Shown: positions 1-8,284 of the stretch, one piece after another
How the letters are laid out: the number at the start of each line of letters is the position of its first letter
Position numbering within the stretch: position 1 is the first letter of the stretch
From: Pseudomonas sp.
GTDB taxonomy: Bacteria; Pseudomonadota; Gammaproteobacteria; Pseudomonadales; Pseudomonadaceae
NCBI RefSeq assembly: GCF_030683065.1
Contig: NZ_JAUXMX010000054.1
Coordinates: forward strand, 1 to 43,327
DNA length: 43,327 nt
Direction: 5' to 3'
Notes under the pieces: model-generated
The model's database searches: none
What the model was told of the DNA's origin: nothing
The model's input: only the letters and a program-made list of their open reading frames with translations
Position numbers and translations under genes: made by a program

Positions 1-100
1 CTCCATTGGCCGCCAACAGACGTGCAATGCCTTCGCCAATGCCGCGACTGGCTCCCGTCACCAAGGCTATCTTTCCAGACAGATCAAACAGGTTTTGCAT
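1..100 (-). CDS. Short-chain dehydrogenase/reductase, N-terminal fragment
   Basis: The reverse strand from the ATG at 98-100 encodes about 33 residues before the window ends, so only the N-terminus is visible. It shows the SDR cofactor-binding signature TGASRGIG at about residues 15-22, preceded by a hydrophobic beta strand (KIALV). This is the Rossmann dinucleotide site of classical SDRs, usually NADP(H) or NAD(H) dependent. It follows the histidine phosphatase by 78 bases on the same strand and is probably the last visible gene of the acyl-CoA dehydrogenase operon, where an SDR would oxidise a hydroxyacyl intermediate. The substrate cannot be inferred from this fragment. Confidence 0.85.
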   Translation of the reverse strand, partial: MQNLFDLSGKIALVTGASRGIGEGIARLLAANG

Positions 101-178
101 GGCCACTCTCTTTTTATTGTCAGTTGGGTTGATCCACTTGCATCGTCATGATGATGCCGTGACGACGACTCAGGGTCA

Positions 179-865
179 TCAGCGGTAGGTGAGCAAGGCG
201 GGGTCGTCATGCACGTCCAGATGTGCAGTGGCATTGAAGGAATGTAATGTCACCATGTCGCCACTGTAGAGCAGCCGGGTGACACTGCTATTGTGGGTAA
301 TGCCATTGAGGGCAAAGCAGTTGGCATCACTCAGCCCCAGTACGGCCTGCAACATCACGCTGACCACACCACCGGAAGTAAAGATGATGGCATCTCCTGA
401 TGCCTGACGTAATTCCACCGAGGCCGCCCGCACACGGTCACGGAAGTGCGGCCACGACTCGTTGTACTCGCCATCGAAACGGCCGTCATGCCAGCGCTCG
501 ACTGCGGAGGTGAATATTTCGTGAAAGGCTTGGCGTGGACGCGGTGTCGTCGCCAGAAAATGGGCAATCACGGCCTTGTCTGCAAAATCTGGGCGATAGA
601 CTTCGAGCACATTCTCGTGATCGAACTCGGCCAGACCGTCTAGTGTCGATGCCACGGGCAATTCACCATAAGCACTGGCGAACGCCTCCAGGCTTTGCTG
701 ATGCCGATACATGGGGCCACTCACCACTCGCACCGGCTTTTTTGCACGGTGCCGCCACCACTCGCCCAGCAAGCGGCATTGCCGCACACCGGTATCCGAT
801 AGCGCATCATAATTGTCGGCACCAAAAGAAGCCTGACCGTGACGCACAAGAAAAAGACTGGCCAT
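179..865 (-). CDS. Histidine phosphatase family protein
   Basis: The 228-residue product begins with the phosphoglycerate-mutase-like signature LVRHGQAS (RHG at residues 8-10), whose histidine is phosphorylated during catalysis. A later segment (IIFTSGGVV) fits the region before the second catalytic histidine. The length is normal for a small cytosolic branch-1 histidine phosphatase. Its ATG overlaps the TAA of the upstream phosphotransferase gene (TAATG at 863-867), so the two are translationally coupled. Next to a kinase-like protein and an acyl-CoA dehydrogenase it could remove a phosphate from a phosphorylated intermediate or act as housekeeping. The substrate is unknown. Confidence 0.88.
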   Translation of the reverse strand: MASLFLVRHGQASFGADNYDALSDTGVRQCRLLGEWWRHRAKKPVRVVSGPMYRHQQSLEAFASAYGELPVASTLDGLAEFDHENVLEVYRPDFADKAVIAHFLATTPRPRQAFHEIFTSAVERWHDGRFDGEYNESWPHFRDRVRAASVELRQASGDAIIFTSGGVVSVMLQAVLGLSDANCFALNGITHNSSVTRLLYSGDMVTLHSFNATAHLDVHDDPALLTYR

Positions 866-1932
866 TAACGCGAAGACTCCGCAATGAGACGCTGACAGCG
901 CTGATCAAGGTAATTCACCATCTGGCCAAACATCGCGAATTGCGGGTTTTGGGTTTGGCCGTGATAAAAGCGGTAATAAATCTGCTGGGCAATCGCCGCC
1001 AGGCGAAACAGGCCGTAGACCTCATAAAACGTGAAGTCATCGACGCGCCAGCCGGTTTTTTCACCGTAATAGGCAATCACTTCTGCTCGCGTCATCATGC
1101 CGGCGGCATTGGTAGGTTGGCGGCGCATCATCTGCAACACGGCGTCATCATCAGACTGCACCCAGTAGGCCAGCGTATTGCCAAGGTCCATCAGCGGATC
1201 GCCGAGCGTCGCCATTTCCCAGTCCAGCACGCCGGTCACCTGCATCAGGTCTTCTGCGTCCAGCACCACATTGTCGAGGCGGAAATCATTGTGGATGAGG
1301 CAGATAGCCACTTCTTTCGGTGGCTGGTTCACCTCCAGCCACGCCATGACGGCTTCTGCGTCCACGACATCCGGCGTGCGTGCATTGCGATAGCGCTCTG
1401 ACCAGCCACTGACCTGGCGCGCCACATAGCCCTCGCCTTTACCAAGACTGTCGAGGCCGGCGGCCTTCACGTCCACCTGATGCAACTCGATCAGCCGGTC
1501 GATGACATGACGGCAAAGCGTGCGCGTCTGCTCGGGCGTCAGAATGAGTTCATCGGGGAAATTTTTTCGCGGAATGATGCCGACCAGCCGTTGCATGACA
1601 TAAAAATCGGCATCCATCACGGCAGCATCCTGACACAGGGCCAGTACCTCCGGCACATAGGGATAGACTGGTTTGAGCGCCTGCATGATGCGGGCTTCGC
1701 GTGCCATGTCATGCGCACCTTTGGCTTTTTTCCCAAAGGGAGGGCGCCGCAGGATGAGATCACGGTTGTCGTAGCGGATACGGTAGGTGAGATTGGAGGC
1801 ACCGCCCGGGAATTGCGTAATGACAGGACTTCCCTGCAAGTCCGGCAACACCGATTTCAACCAGGCATCAATCACCGGGCCATTGAGTTCTTCACCTGCG
1901 CGGATGGCACCGGCATCATCAATCAGACTCAT
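865..1932 (-). CDS. APH-fold phosphotransferase, ACAD10/11 kinase-domain type (LvaA-like)
   Basis: The 355-residue protein has the aminoglycoside-phosphotransferase fold. An N-terminal glycine-containing loop (QFPGGASNLTYRI) is followed by the RRPPFG strand, the Brenner-type catalytic loop IHNDFRLDNVVLD near residue 215, and the metal-binding VLDWEMATLGDP about 20 residues later. This subfamily is the kinase half of eukaryotic ACAD10/ACAD11 and resembles LvaA of Pseudomonas putida, which phosphorylates 4-hydroxyacyl-CoA; it is not an antibiotic-resistance enzyme. I chose the ATG at 1932 because AAGGA lies seven bases upstream; a longer frame to 1983 would overlap the dehydrogenase gene. The gene follows the dehydrogenase by 13 bases and overlaps the phosphatase by one base. 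Confidence 0.88.
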   Translation of the reverse strand: MSLIDDAGAIRAGEELNGPVIDAWLKSVLPDLQGSPVITQFPGGASNLTYRIRYDNRDLILRRPPFGKKAKGAHDMAREARIMQALKPVYPYVPEVLALCQDAAVMDADFYVMQRLVGIIPRKNFPDELILTPEQTRTLCRHVIDRLIELHQVDVKAAGLDSLGKGEGYVARQVSGWSERYRNARTPDVVDAEAVMAWLEVNQPPKEVAICLIHNDFRLDNVVLDAEDLMQVTGVLDWEMATLGDPLMDLGNTLAYWVQSDDDAVLQMMRRQPTNAAGMMTRAEVIAYYGEKTGWRVDDFTFYEVYGLFRLAAIAQQIYYRFYHGQTQNPQFAMFGQMVNYLDQRCQRLIAESSR

Positions 1933-1945
1933 TTTTTTGTCCTTT

Positions 1946-3154
1946 TCAGCGCGGGATGTACTTGCCGACTTCGGCCTTGGCAATCAAAGCGCGATGCACT
2001 TCGTCCGGGCCGTCCGCCAGACGCAGGACACGCGCATACGCGTACATCGCCGTCAGCGGCAAATCATCGGAGACGCCGGCCCCTCCATGCATCTGGATGG
2101 CCTGATCAATCACGAGCTGCGCCATGCTGGGGGCCACGACCTTGATCTGGGAAATTTCACTCTTCGCGCCTTTGGTGCCGACCGTATCCATCATCCACGC
2201 GGCTTTCAAGGTCAGCAGTCGCGCTTGTTCAATACTCATGCGGGCATTAGCAATGATGTCGCGATTCCCCCCCAATGCGGCCAGTGGCTTACCGAATGCC
2301 ACACGCGTCAGTGCACGCTGACACATCAACTCCAGTGCACGCTCGGCCGCACCAATGGCGCGCATGCAATGATGAATACGACCTGGCCCTAAGCGGCCCT
2401 GCGCAATCTCGAAGCCACGACCGGGCCCGGCAATGATGTTCGTCACCGGCACACGTACATTGGTGAAGGTCACCTCACCATGCCCATAGGGCTCATCAAG
2501 GCGTCCGAATACCGGCAGCATGCGCTCAATGTTCAAACCCTCTGCATCAATCGGCACGATCACCATGGAGTGCTGCGAATGCTTGGGTGCCGAGGCATCG
2601 GTGAGCCCCATGAAAATCACGAATTTGCAGGCCGGATGGCCGATGCCCGAGCTCCACCATTTGCGCCCGTTGATAACGACTTCATCGCCCTCAATCACTG
2701 CCGTCGCTTGCATGTTGGTTGCATCCGAAGACGCCACTTCTGGCTCCGTCATGCAGAATGCCGAGCGGATTTCAGCGTTCAGCAGCGGCTTGAGCCACTT
2801 TTCCTGCTGCGCCTCATCGCCATACTTCACCAGCACCTCCATATTGCCGGTATCCGGTGCATTACAATTGAACACTTCCGGCGCAATGAGTGAGCGCCCC
2901 ATCTCTTCCGCCAGTGGCGCGTACTCCACGGTGGAAAGCCCGGCGCCACCATGCTCCACATCGGGCAAGAAAAGATTCCATAAGCCGGCGGCACGCGCCT
3001 TTGCTTTCATTTGCGTCATCAGTGCCGGCTCCTGCCAGGGCGCGGAGGCCAGCGCCTTGAAATAGTCGGTCTCATACGGCGTTACTTCGGTCGCCATGAA
3101 GGCGCGCAGGCGCTCGATATGGTCCTGGGCACGCGGGGAATGACTGAAGTCCAT
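1946..3154 (-). CDS. Acyl-CoA dehydrogenase, ACAD10/11 (LvaC-like) type
   Basis: The 402-residue FAD flavoenzyme contains the family segments CMTEPEVASSDATN (flavin and substrate binding), INGRKWWSSGIGHP, and a C-terminal MHGGAGVSDDLPL helix. Where medium-chain dehydrogenases carry their catalytic Glu in an EGT motif, this protein reads LADGPDEVH, placing Asp near residue 381 at that point, as in ACAD11-type enzymes. Family knowledge suggests that it acts with the adjacent kinase on a phosphorylated hydroxyacyl-CoA. The ATG at 3154 has GGAG six bases upstream; an upstream TTG at 3169 is less likely. It is the first gene of the leftward operon and is divergent from the LysR gene. Confidence 0.92.
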   Translation of the reverse strand: MDFSHSPRAQDHIERLRAFMATEVTPYETDYFKALASAPWQEPALMTQMKAKARAAGLWNLFLPDVEHGGAGLSTVEYAPLAEEMGRSLIAPEVFNCNAPDTGNMEVLVKYGDEAQQEKWLKPLLNAEIRSAFCMTEPEVASSDATNMQATAVIEGDEVVINGRKWWSSGIGHPACKFVIFMGLTDASAPKHSQHSMVIVPIDAEGLNIERMLPVFGRLDEPYGHGEVTFTNVRVPVTNIIAGPGRGFEIAQGRLGPGRIHHCMRAIGAAERALELMCQRALTRVAFGKPLAALGGNRDIIANARMSIEQARLLTLKAAWMMDTVGTKGAKSEISQIKVVAPSMAQLVIDQAIQMHGGAGVSDDLPLTAMYAYARVLRLADGPDEVHRALIAKAEVGKYIPR

Positions 3155-3245
3155 GGGACGCTCCGGCAAGGTGAGAGTGCAGGCATCGTACGCGCCGGGC
3201 TACCATGCGCCAAATCGATAGTTTTTATAGCGAGCCATTCATCAT
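3155..3245. promoter_or_regulatory. Divergent promoter region between acyl-CoA dehydrogenase operon and LysR gene
   Basis: These 91 bases are the only space between two divergently transcribed starts. LysR-type regulators commonly bind such shared regions and control both genes. An AT-rich stretch (about 3216-3232) is the likeliest promoter core for the regulator. I could not identify a convincing LysR box or a unique -10/-35 pair. Confidence 0.45.
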
Positions 3246-4160
3246 ATGGATATCAGGAAGCTCGACCTCAACCTGCTGGTCGTTCTCGAGGCCATCCACG
3301 CCGAGGGCAATCTGACACGCGCGGCCCATCGCCTGCACCTGAGCCAGCCGGCTCTCAGCCATGCCCTCGCCCGGCTACGTGTCGCACTGGATGATCCACT
3401 GTTCATCCGTTTGGGTAATCGCATGGTGCCCACACCACGGACACAGCGCCTCATGGGCCCGCTACATGAGGCACTAGGCCTGATTACGGAGGGCATTCAG
3501 GAAGGGGCTCGCTTCGACGCGGCCAGCTCACGTCAGGAGTTCACGCTCGGACTGCGTGACGTGTTTGAAGCCACCGCCCTACCCGGGTTACTGACGGTCA
3601 TGGCCCGTGAAGCGCCGGATGTGCGGCTGGCCAGCGTGCGTGTGGACCGGCGAGAGCTGGAGAGTGATCTGGTGGATGGCCGGCTGGATGTCGCACTCGA
3701 CGTTCTGCTGCCACTGTCAGATGACATCCGACGGGCACCCGCGTCGCAGGACCGGCTGATCGTGGTGGCGCGTGCAGGACATCCCGGCATCCAGCGTAGC
3801 CGGCTCAGCATCGAGAGCTATCTGGCCGCCCAGCATGTGCTGGTGTCATCACGCCGGCGTGGCCCCGGTTTTGAAGATCAGGAACTGGCGCGGCTCGGAC
3901 ACCGACGGCAGATTGTGCTCCGGTGCCAGCATTATTTTGCTGCGTGCCGCGTGGTCGCCGAAACCGATTACTTGCTGACCATGCCGGCGCAATATGCGGC
4001 GCTGGCCAATGCAGGGCTTGGCAACCGGCTACTGGAAATGCCCGTACCGATTCCCGCCATGGATGTGTACCTGTACTGGCACGAAAGCCGCGAAACCGAC
4101 CCGGCGAATCGGTGGCTGCGCGAACGTTTGCTCAAGCTGTTCGCCAATCGCCGTGCCTGA
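3246..4160 (+). CDS. LysR family transcriptional regulator
   Basis: The 304-residue protein starts with a LysR winged helix-turn-helix (DLNLLVVLEAIHAEGNLTRA, then SQPALSHALARLR, residues 7-45). A wing (DDPLFIRLGNRMVPTPR) and a periplasmic-binding-like effector domain (about residues 90-300) follow. Domain order and length are standard. It is divergent from the acyl-CoA dehydrogenase operon with a 91-base shared region, so it most likely regulates that operon in response to a pathway acyl or hydroxyacyl compound; this is inference from position. It converges on the HD-GYP gene with a 26-base gap. Confidence 0.93.
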   Translation: MDIRKLDLNLLVVLEAIHAEGNLTRAAHRLHLSQPALSHALARLRVALDDPLFIRLGNRMVPTPRTQRLMGPLHEALGLITEGIQEGARFDAASSRQEFTLGLRDVFEATALPGLLTVMAREAPDVRLASVRVDRRELESDLVDGRLDVALDVLLPLSDDIRRAPASQDRLIVVARAGHPGIQRSRLSIESYLAAQHVLVSSRRRGPGFEDQELARLGHRRQIVLRCQHYFAACRVVAETDYLLTMPAQYAALANAGLGNRLLEMPVPIPAMDVYLYWHESRETDPANRWLRERLLKLFANRRA

Positions 4161-4186
4161 GACTCCCGGCATGCGCCGTGAGCCCC

Positions 4187-5809
4187 TCAGAAATACGCGG
4201 CAGGATCGCTGATATCGAGCTGCTCGGGCCGCAGATAGATACGCGCGTATTTTTCCCACACGCGCGAAGAAAGGAACAATGCATAAAGATCAGGATCGAT
4301 ATGACTCTGCTGGCGCATGCGCTGAAGAATGCTTAATGCCTGCGATATCTTCATCGGCGCCTTGTAAGGACGATCGCTGGAGGTCAGGGCCTCGAAAATG
4401 TCGGCAATCGCCATCATGCGCGCCGGCCAGGACATCTGCTCACGCTTCAGGCCACGCGGGAAGCCGGTGCCATCCATTTTCTCGTGATGGCCACCGGCAT
4501 ATTCCGGCACCCGTTTGAGATTTTTCGGGAACGGCAACGATTCCAGCATCTGGATCGTCACTTTCATGTGGTCGTTGATTTTCTGGCGCTCGTCATACGA
4601 TAGCGTGCCACGTTCGATGCACAGGTATTTCACTTCCTCATCCGTGAGGATTGGCTGCTCCATGCCGAGATGATCACGCCAGCGCCGCGAAGCGATTTGC
4701 TTCACCCGCGCCTGATCCTCGGGCTTCATGAACTCGCCCCCCACATTCGCCTTCTCGATGAAAAGACAATCATCACGCAGGGCCGCCAGCTCCTCTTCCA
4801 TGACTTCCTGCAACACGGCAGTTTGGGCGGGCTGACTGGCAATCTGGCGCAAAAAGCTGATCTCAAGCTGCGCCATGGCCGCGGTAAAACGCGTCTTCAC
4901 GGCATCGATACCATCGAGCATCAGGTGCAGCTTGGTTGCCTTGTCCAGCACCCAGTCGGGTGTGGCCAGCTTGCCGCAGTCATGCATCCACGAGGCGACG
5001 CGTAGCTCATACCATTCGCTTTCATCAAGATTGAAGCTCTGCAACGGGCCCTCGTCCGTTTCGCAGGCAGCTTGCGCGATCAGCTCCGTGAGCACGGGTA
5101 CGCGCTGGCAATGGGCGGAGGTGTGCGCCGACTTGGCGTCAATCGCTTGGGCAATCACCTTGATGAAGGCATCGAGCAGGTCTTTGTGATCCTGCAAGAG
5201 AATCTGGTTATCGAGCGCAATCGCCGCACTCGAGGCCAGTGCTGCAATAATCGGCTCGATACTTTTCGGGAAGGCGACCGATTCACCCGATTCAGGATCC
5301 TTGGCATTGACCAGTTGCAGGACGCCAATGATTTCATCGGCATGATTGCAGAGCGGAACCGTCAGAAAGGATTTGGAGCGGTAGCCGGAGCGCGCATCAA
5401 AAGCCTTGGTGCCGGAAAAATCGAGATGCTGCGCAAAATAGGCATCCTCAATGTTTTCCATGCGCTTGGTCAGCGCTGTATGCGTGGCGATATTGTTGTG
5501 ATTGGGCGTGCCGTCATCGCGATAAAGTGGCAGTGGTGGAAACTGGATCGGGTTGCCAGATGTGCCGCCAAGACGCAGCTTGAGGGAGTTATTGCGGAGT
5601 ATCTCGAACTCGAGAACAGGCTTGCCTTCCTCGTGCTCCTTGATCAGGTAAAGCGTGCCGCCATCGGCATGGGTGATGTCTTGAGCGGCATCCAGAATGC
5701 GCTCGAACAAACGGGAAGTATTGCGCTCACCGGACAGCGCGGTGCTGATTTCGATCAGCCGCCAGAACAGGCGCTGATCCAGCTCGGCGGTCACATCCGT
5801 GGTCGTCAT
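4187..5809 (-). CDS. GAF domain plus HD-GYP phosphodiesterase
   Basis: The 540-residue protein has an N-terminal GAF sensor (about residues 15-205) and a C-terminal HD-GYP domain (about 210-510). Metal-binding motifs are visible: HTSAHCQRV (229-237), the HD pair in WMHDCGKL (H276-D277), HHEKMDGTGFP (441-451) and ADIFEALTSSDRPYK (469-483). HD-GYP enzymes hydrolyse cyclic di-GMP. Here the GYP tripeptide is GFP, a tolerated variation. The spacing between HD and HHE is 164 residues, much longer than in minimal HD-GYP domains, because of a charged, probably helical insert at about 300-410. There is no transmembrane segment, so it is cytosolic. It is transcribed alone, with its promoter in 5810-6000. 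Confidence 0.93.
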   Translation of the reverse strand: MTTTDVTAELDQRLFWRLIEISTALSGERNTSRLFERILDAAQDITHADGGTLYLIKEHEEGKPVLEFEILRNNSLKLRLGGTSGNPIQFPPLPLYRDDGTPNHNNIATHTALTKRMENIEDAYFAQHLDFSGTKAFDARSGYRSKSFLTVPLCNHADEIIGVLQLVNAKDPESGESVAFPKSIEPIIAALASSAAIALDNQILLQDHKDLLDAFIKVIAQAIDAKSAHTSAHCQRVPVLTELIAQAACETDEGPLQSFNLDESEWYELRVASWMHDCGKLATPDWVLDKATKLHLMLDGIDAVKTRFTAAMAQLEISFLRQIASQPAQTAVLQEVMEEELAALRDDCLFIEKANVGGEFMKPEDQARVKQIASRRWRDHLGMEQPILTDEEVKYLCIERGTLSYDERQKINDHMKVTIQMLESLPFPKNLKRVPEYAGGHHEKMDGTGFPRGLKREQMSWPARMMAIADIFEALTSSDRPYKAPMKISQALSILQRMRQQSHIDPDLYALFLSSRVWEKYARIYLRPEQLDISDPAAYF

Positions 5810-6002
5810 GGCAGGCTCCGGACAGGGTTAGCGGGACTCTAGCACAAGGCATCTGACGGGCTGATGTCTCCGTCACATTCATCAATAACCGTTTGTCGAC
5901 ACGGCATATCCACTGGCAATTGCCACATTGGCGCCTTGTGAAAAGACATGGTGCATGTGCAGGCGAAGCGCCCCATGCATGGGCGCTTGCCGCCTCATGA
6001 AA

Positions 6003-6034
6003 ATACAAAAGCCCGCTACTGCGGGCCTTTGTAT
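6003..6034 (-). terminator. Intrinsic terminator after tRNA-Glu
   Basis: A GCCCGC/GCGGGC stem (6011-6016 with 6021-6026), extended by A/T pairs and with a four-base loop, lies five bases past the CCA end of the tRNA. On the reverse strand it ends in a T-rich tract. Confidence 0.85.
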
Positions 6035-6038
6035 GTGT

Positions 6039-6114
6039 TGGCGTCCCCACGGGGATTCGAACCCCGGTTACCGCCGTGAAAGGGCGATGTCCTAGGCCTC
6101 TAGACGATGGGGAC
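6039..6114 (-). tRNA. tRNA-Glu(TTC), divergent copy
   Basis: The 76-base reverse-strand gene folds as a complete cloverleaf with encoded CCA and anticodon TTC in loop CTTTCAC. It differs at seven positions from the tRNA-Glu at 10723-10798. Four of these form two compensatory pairs (7:66 in the acceptor stem and 49:65 in the T stem), so it is functional rather than decayed. One anticodon-stem pair becomes T-G. It lies downstream of gltX, an arrangement common in Pseudomonadales. Confidence 0.96.
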
Positions 6115-6218
6115 TTGCCCTGGTGCGAGGCGGCCCCCATCAATGATGAAGGCGCTCGTGAAGCTGTTCGGAGCATGCCGACTACCGCCTGAGTGGCCAT
6201 GCCCGCGAGGCGCGGATT

Positions 6219-7751
6219 CTATGCAGCGCCCCCGGAAGCGTCAACGACAGCCGCCGCCGCGAGTGCTGCCGCTGACTGCTCACGCCACGCTTTGTCCCAT
6301 TCTTTCAGCTCGTTTTTCGACACCCCACCCAGCACGGCAAGCGCATGGCGAAGACGGGCACGGGTCATGTCCGGCCCCAGAATCGCCATTGCCTCCATCA
6401 CTGGTGTACTGGACACCGAACCGGCAATAGCCACAAAAAACGACGGCATGAAGTCTCGCAGCTTGATGCCCATGACGGTGCTCACCCGCGACAACAGTGC
6501 ACTGATGGCGGAGTGCTCCCACTGGCGCAACGCCTCCAACTCCCAGAGCGTGATTTGCAACATGCGCCGTACCTCATCGGGCGAGAGCTTCTTGTGGGCA
6601 AAATCCTCAGGTGTGAGCTTGAGTTGGCCTGCAAAGAAAAAGCCGGCCCAGCTCACGGCATCTGACAAGGTCTGGATACGCGTCTGGATTTGCGGCACCA
6701 CTTTTTCCAGATAGGCAGGATTGAAGGCCCAGCGCTGGAAGGCCTGCATCAGCTCAGGCACCGGCATTTCACGCAGCCAGACGCTGTTCAGCCACGAAAG
6801 CTTCTCGATATCGAAAATCGGTCCGCCCAGCGACACCCGGGTGATATCAAAATTCGCCACCATTTCAGCCAGTGAGAATTTTTCGCGCTCATCCGGCATC
6901 GACCAGCCCATACGACCGAGATAGTTGAGCAACGCCTCCGGCAAAAATCCCATGCGCTCGTAGTAAGTGATGCTGGTGGGATTCTTGCGCTTGCTGAGCT
7001 TGGATTTATCGGGATTACGCAGCAGCGGCATATGGCAAAACACCGGTTGCTGCCAACCGAAAAGCGTGTAGAGCAGCACGTGCTTTGGCGTAGAGCTGAT
7101 CCATTCTTCCCCACGAATCACATGCGTGATTTCCATGAGGTGATCATCCACCACATTGGCCAGATGATAGGTGGGCAGGCCATCGGCCTTCATCAGCACC
7201 TGCATGTCCACTTCAGACCAGGGAATTTCGATATTTCCTCGCAGCATGTCGGGAATCACGCAAACGCCCTCGCGCGGCACCTTCATGCGAATCACGGCCG
7301 ACTCGCCCGCCGCCAGCCGTTTTTCCACTTCGGCCTTGCCGAGACTCAGGCAATGCCCGTCATAGCCCGGATTCTGCTTGGCGGCCATCTGTTCTGTGCG
7401 CAGGACATCCAGACGCTCTGAGGAACAAAAACAGTGAAAGGCATGCCCTTTTTGCACCAGTTCCTGCGCATGTGCCTTGTAAATCTCACTACGCTCGCTT
7501 TGCCGGTACGGCGCATGCGGGCCGCCCACATCAGGGCCTTCATCCCACTGCAAACCCATCCAGTTGAGCGCAGAGAGAATCTGCGCCTCTGACTCCGGCG
7601 TCGAGCGAACCTGATCCGTATCTTCGATGCGCAAAATGAACTGGCCCTGATGCTGGCGCGCAAAGCAGAGATTGAACAACGCAATATAGGCAGTCCCGAC
7701 GTGGGGATCACCGGTAGGCGACGGTGCAATACGTGTACGAACTGTGGTCAT
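6219..7751 (-). CDS. gltX: Glutamate--tRNA ligase
   Basis: The 510-residue class I aminoacyl-tRNA synthetase attaches glutamate to tRNA-Glu. The N-terminus has the HIGH-equivalent HVGT (residues 17-20) in PSPTGDPHVGTAY, and the KMSKS-equivalent KLSKR lies at 251-255. The RGEEW and YHLANVVDDH segments typical of GluRS are present. E. coli GltX is 471 residues; this one ends in an extra alanine-rich tail of about 18 residues (positions about 6219-6275), not part of the catalytic or anticodon-binding core. The gene precedes tRNA-Glu, its own substrate, on the same strand. Sequence divergence from Pseudomonas GltX as I recall it is noticeable. Confidence 0.97.
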   Translation of the reverse strand: MTTVRTRIAPSPTGDPHVGTAYIALFNLCFARQHQGQFILRIEDTDQVRSTPESEAQILSALNWMGLQWDEGPDVGGPHAPYRQSERSEIYKAHAQELVQKGHAFHCFCSSERLDVLRTEQMAAKQNPGYDGHCLSLGKAEVEKRLAAGESAVIRMKVPREGVCVIPDMLRGNIEIPWSEVDMQVLMKADGLPTYHLANVVDDHLMEITHVIRGEEWISSTPKHVLLYTLFGWQQPVFCHMPLLRNPDKSKLSKRKNPTSITYYERMGFLPEALLNYLGRMGWSMPDEREKFSLAEMVANFDITRVSLGGPIFDIEKLSWLNSVWLREMPVPELMQAFQRWAFNPAYLEKVVPQIQTRIQTLSDAVSWAGFFFAGQLKLTPEDFAHKKLSPDEVRRMLQITLWELEALRQWEHSAISALLSRVSTVMGIKLRDFMPSFFVAIAGSVSSTPVMEAMAILGPDMTRARLRHALAVLGGVSKNELKEWDKAWREQSAAALAAAAVVDASGGAA

Positions 7752-7827
7752 GGGAGATTCCCGGCGGCATGAGTCAGAGCAGATACGGAATTATATACAG
7801 GGGCAGTAAAGAATCAGGTGCCCAGAA

Positions 7828-7860
7828 AGCACAACGCCCCGCAAGGCGGGGCGTTGTGTT
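7828..7860 (-). terminator. Intrinsic terminator after tRNA-Ser(CGA)
   Basis: A perfect 13-bp GC-rich stem (7830-7842 with 7846-7858) with a three-base loop AAG lies 8 bases past the tRNA CCA end. The reverse-strand T tract is short (CTTTCT). Confidence 0.82.
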
Positions 7861-7865
7861 CTGTC

Positions 7866-7955
<90 letters not shown>

Positions 7956-8003
7956 AAACGAGCGCGCAAAGATACCGGCTCAGCGCCAACCAGACAAGTG
8001 CTG

Positions 8004-8198
8004 TCAGATGGGAATATCGTCAACCGTGTTAGCCGCGCCCTGGATGGCATCGTTAGCCGTGTTGCCCGCAACAGGAACAATCGACACAACCGCCCCTACC
8101 ACACGCATCGGCACCGTGACCACTTTGGTCAAAAAGCAGCCACTGAGCGTCGACACCATCGCCGTAACTGCCAGCAAACGCAAAATATTCTTGTTCAT
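8004..8198 (-). CDS. Small lipoprotein, DUF6726-like
   Basis: The 64-residue product has a lysine N-terminus, a hydrophobic signal segment and a lipobox LSGC with Cys21 as the probable lipidation site. The mature part (KVVTVPMRVVGAVVSIVPVA) resembles the tiny DUF6726 lipoproteins of Pseudomonadales, from memory. The ATG at 8198 has GGAG nine bases upstream; an in-frame ATG at 8213 would place five extra residues before the signal peptide. It lies between purC and tRNA-Ser on the same strand, 86 bases after purC. Its function is unknown. Confidence 0.75.
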   Translation of the reverse strand: MNKNILRLLAVTAMVSTLSGCFLTKVVTVPMRVVGAVVSIVPVAGNTANDAIQGAANTVDDIPI

Positions 8199-8284
8199 TT
8201 TGATGAGCTCCATGTGATCAAACCGCAGGGCTTGCGCCTTGCGCGCCGAGTCAGTCTGACAGGGCCCTGTGGGCCCCGCAAGCC

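Noticed and set aside
865..1932. Aminoglycoside resistance kinase
   Set aside because: Although it has the APH fold, its motifs and its acyl-CoA dehydrogenase partner place it with ACAD10/11-type hydroxyacyl kinases.
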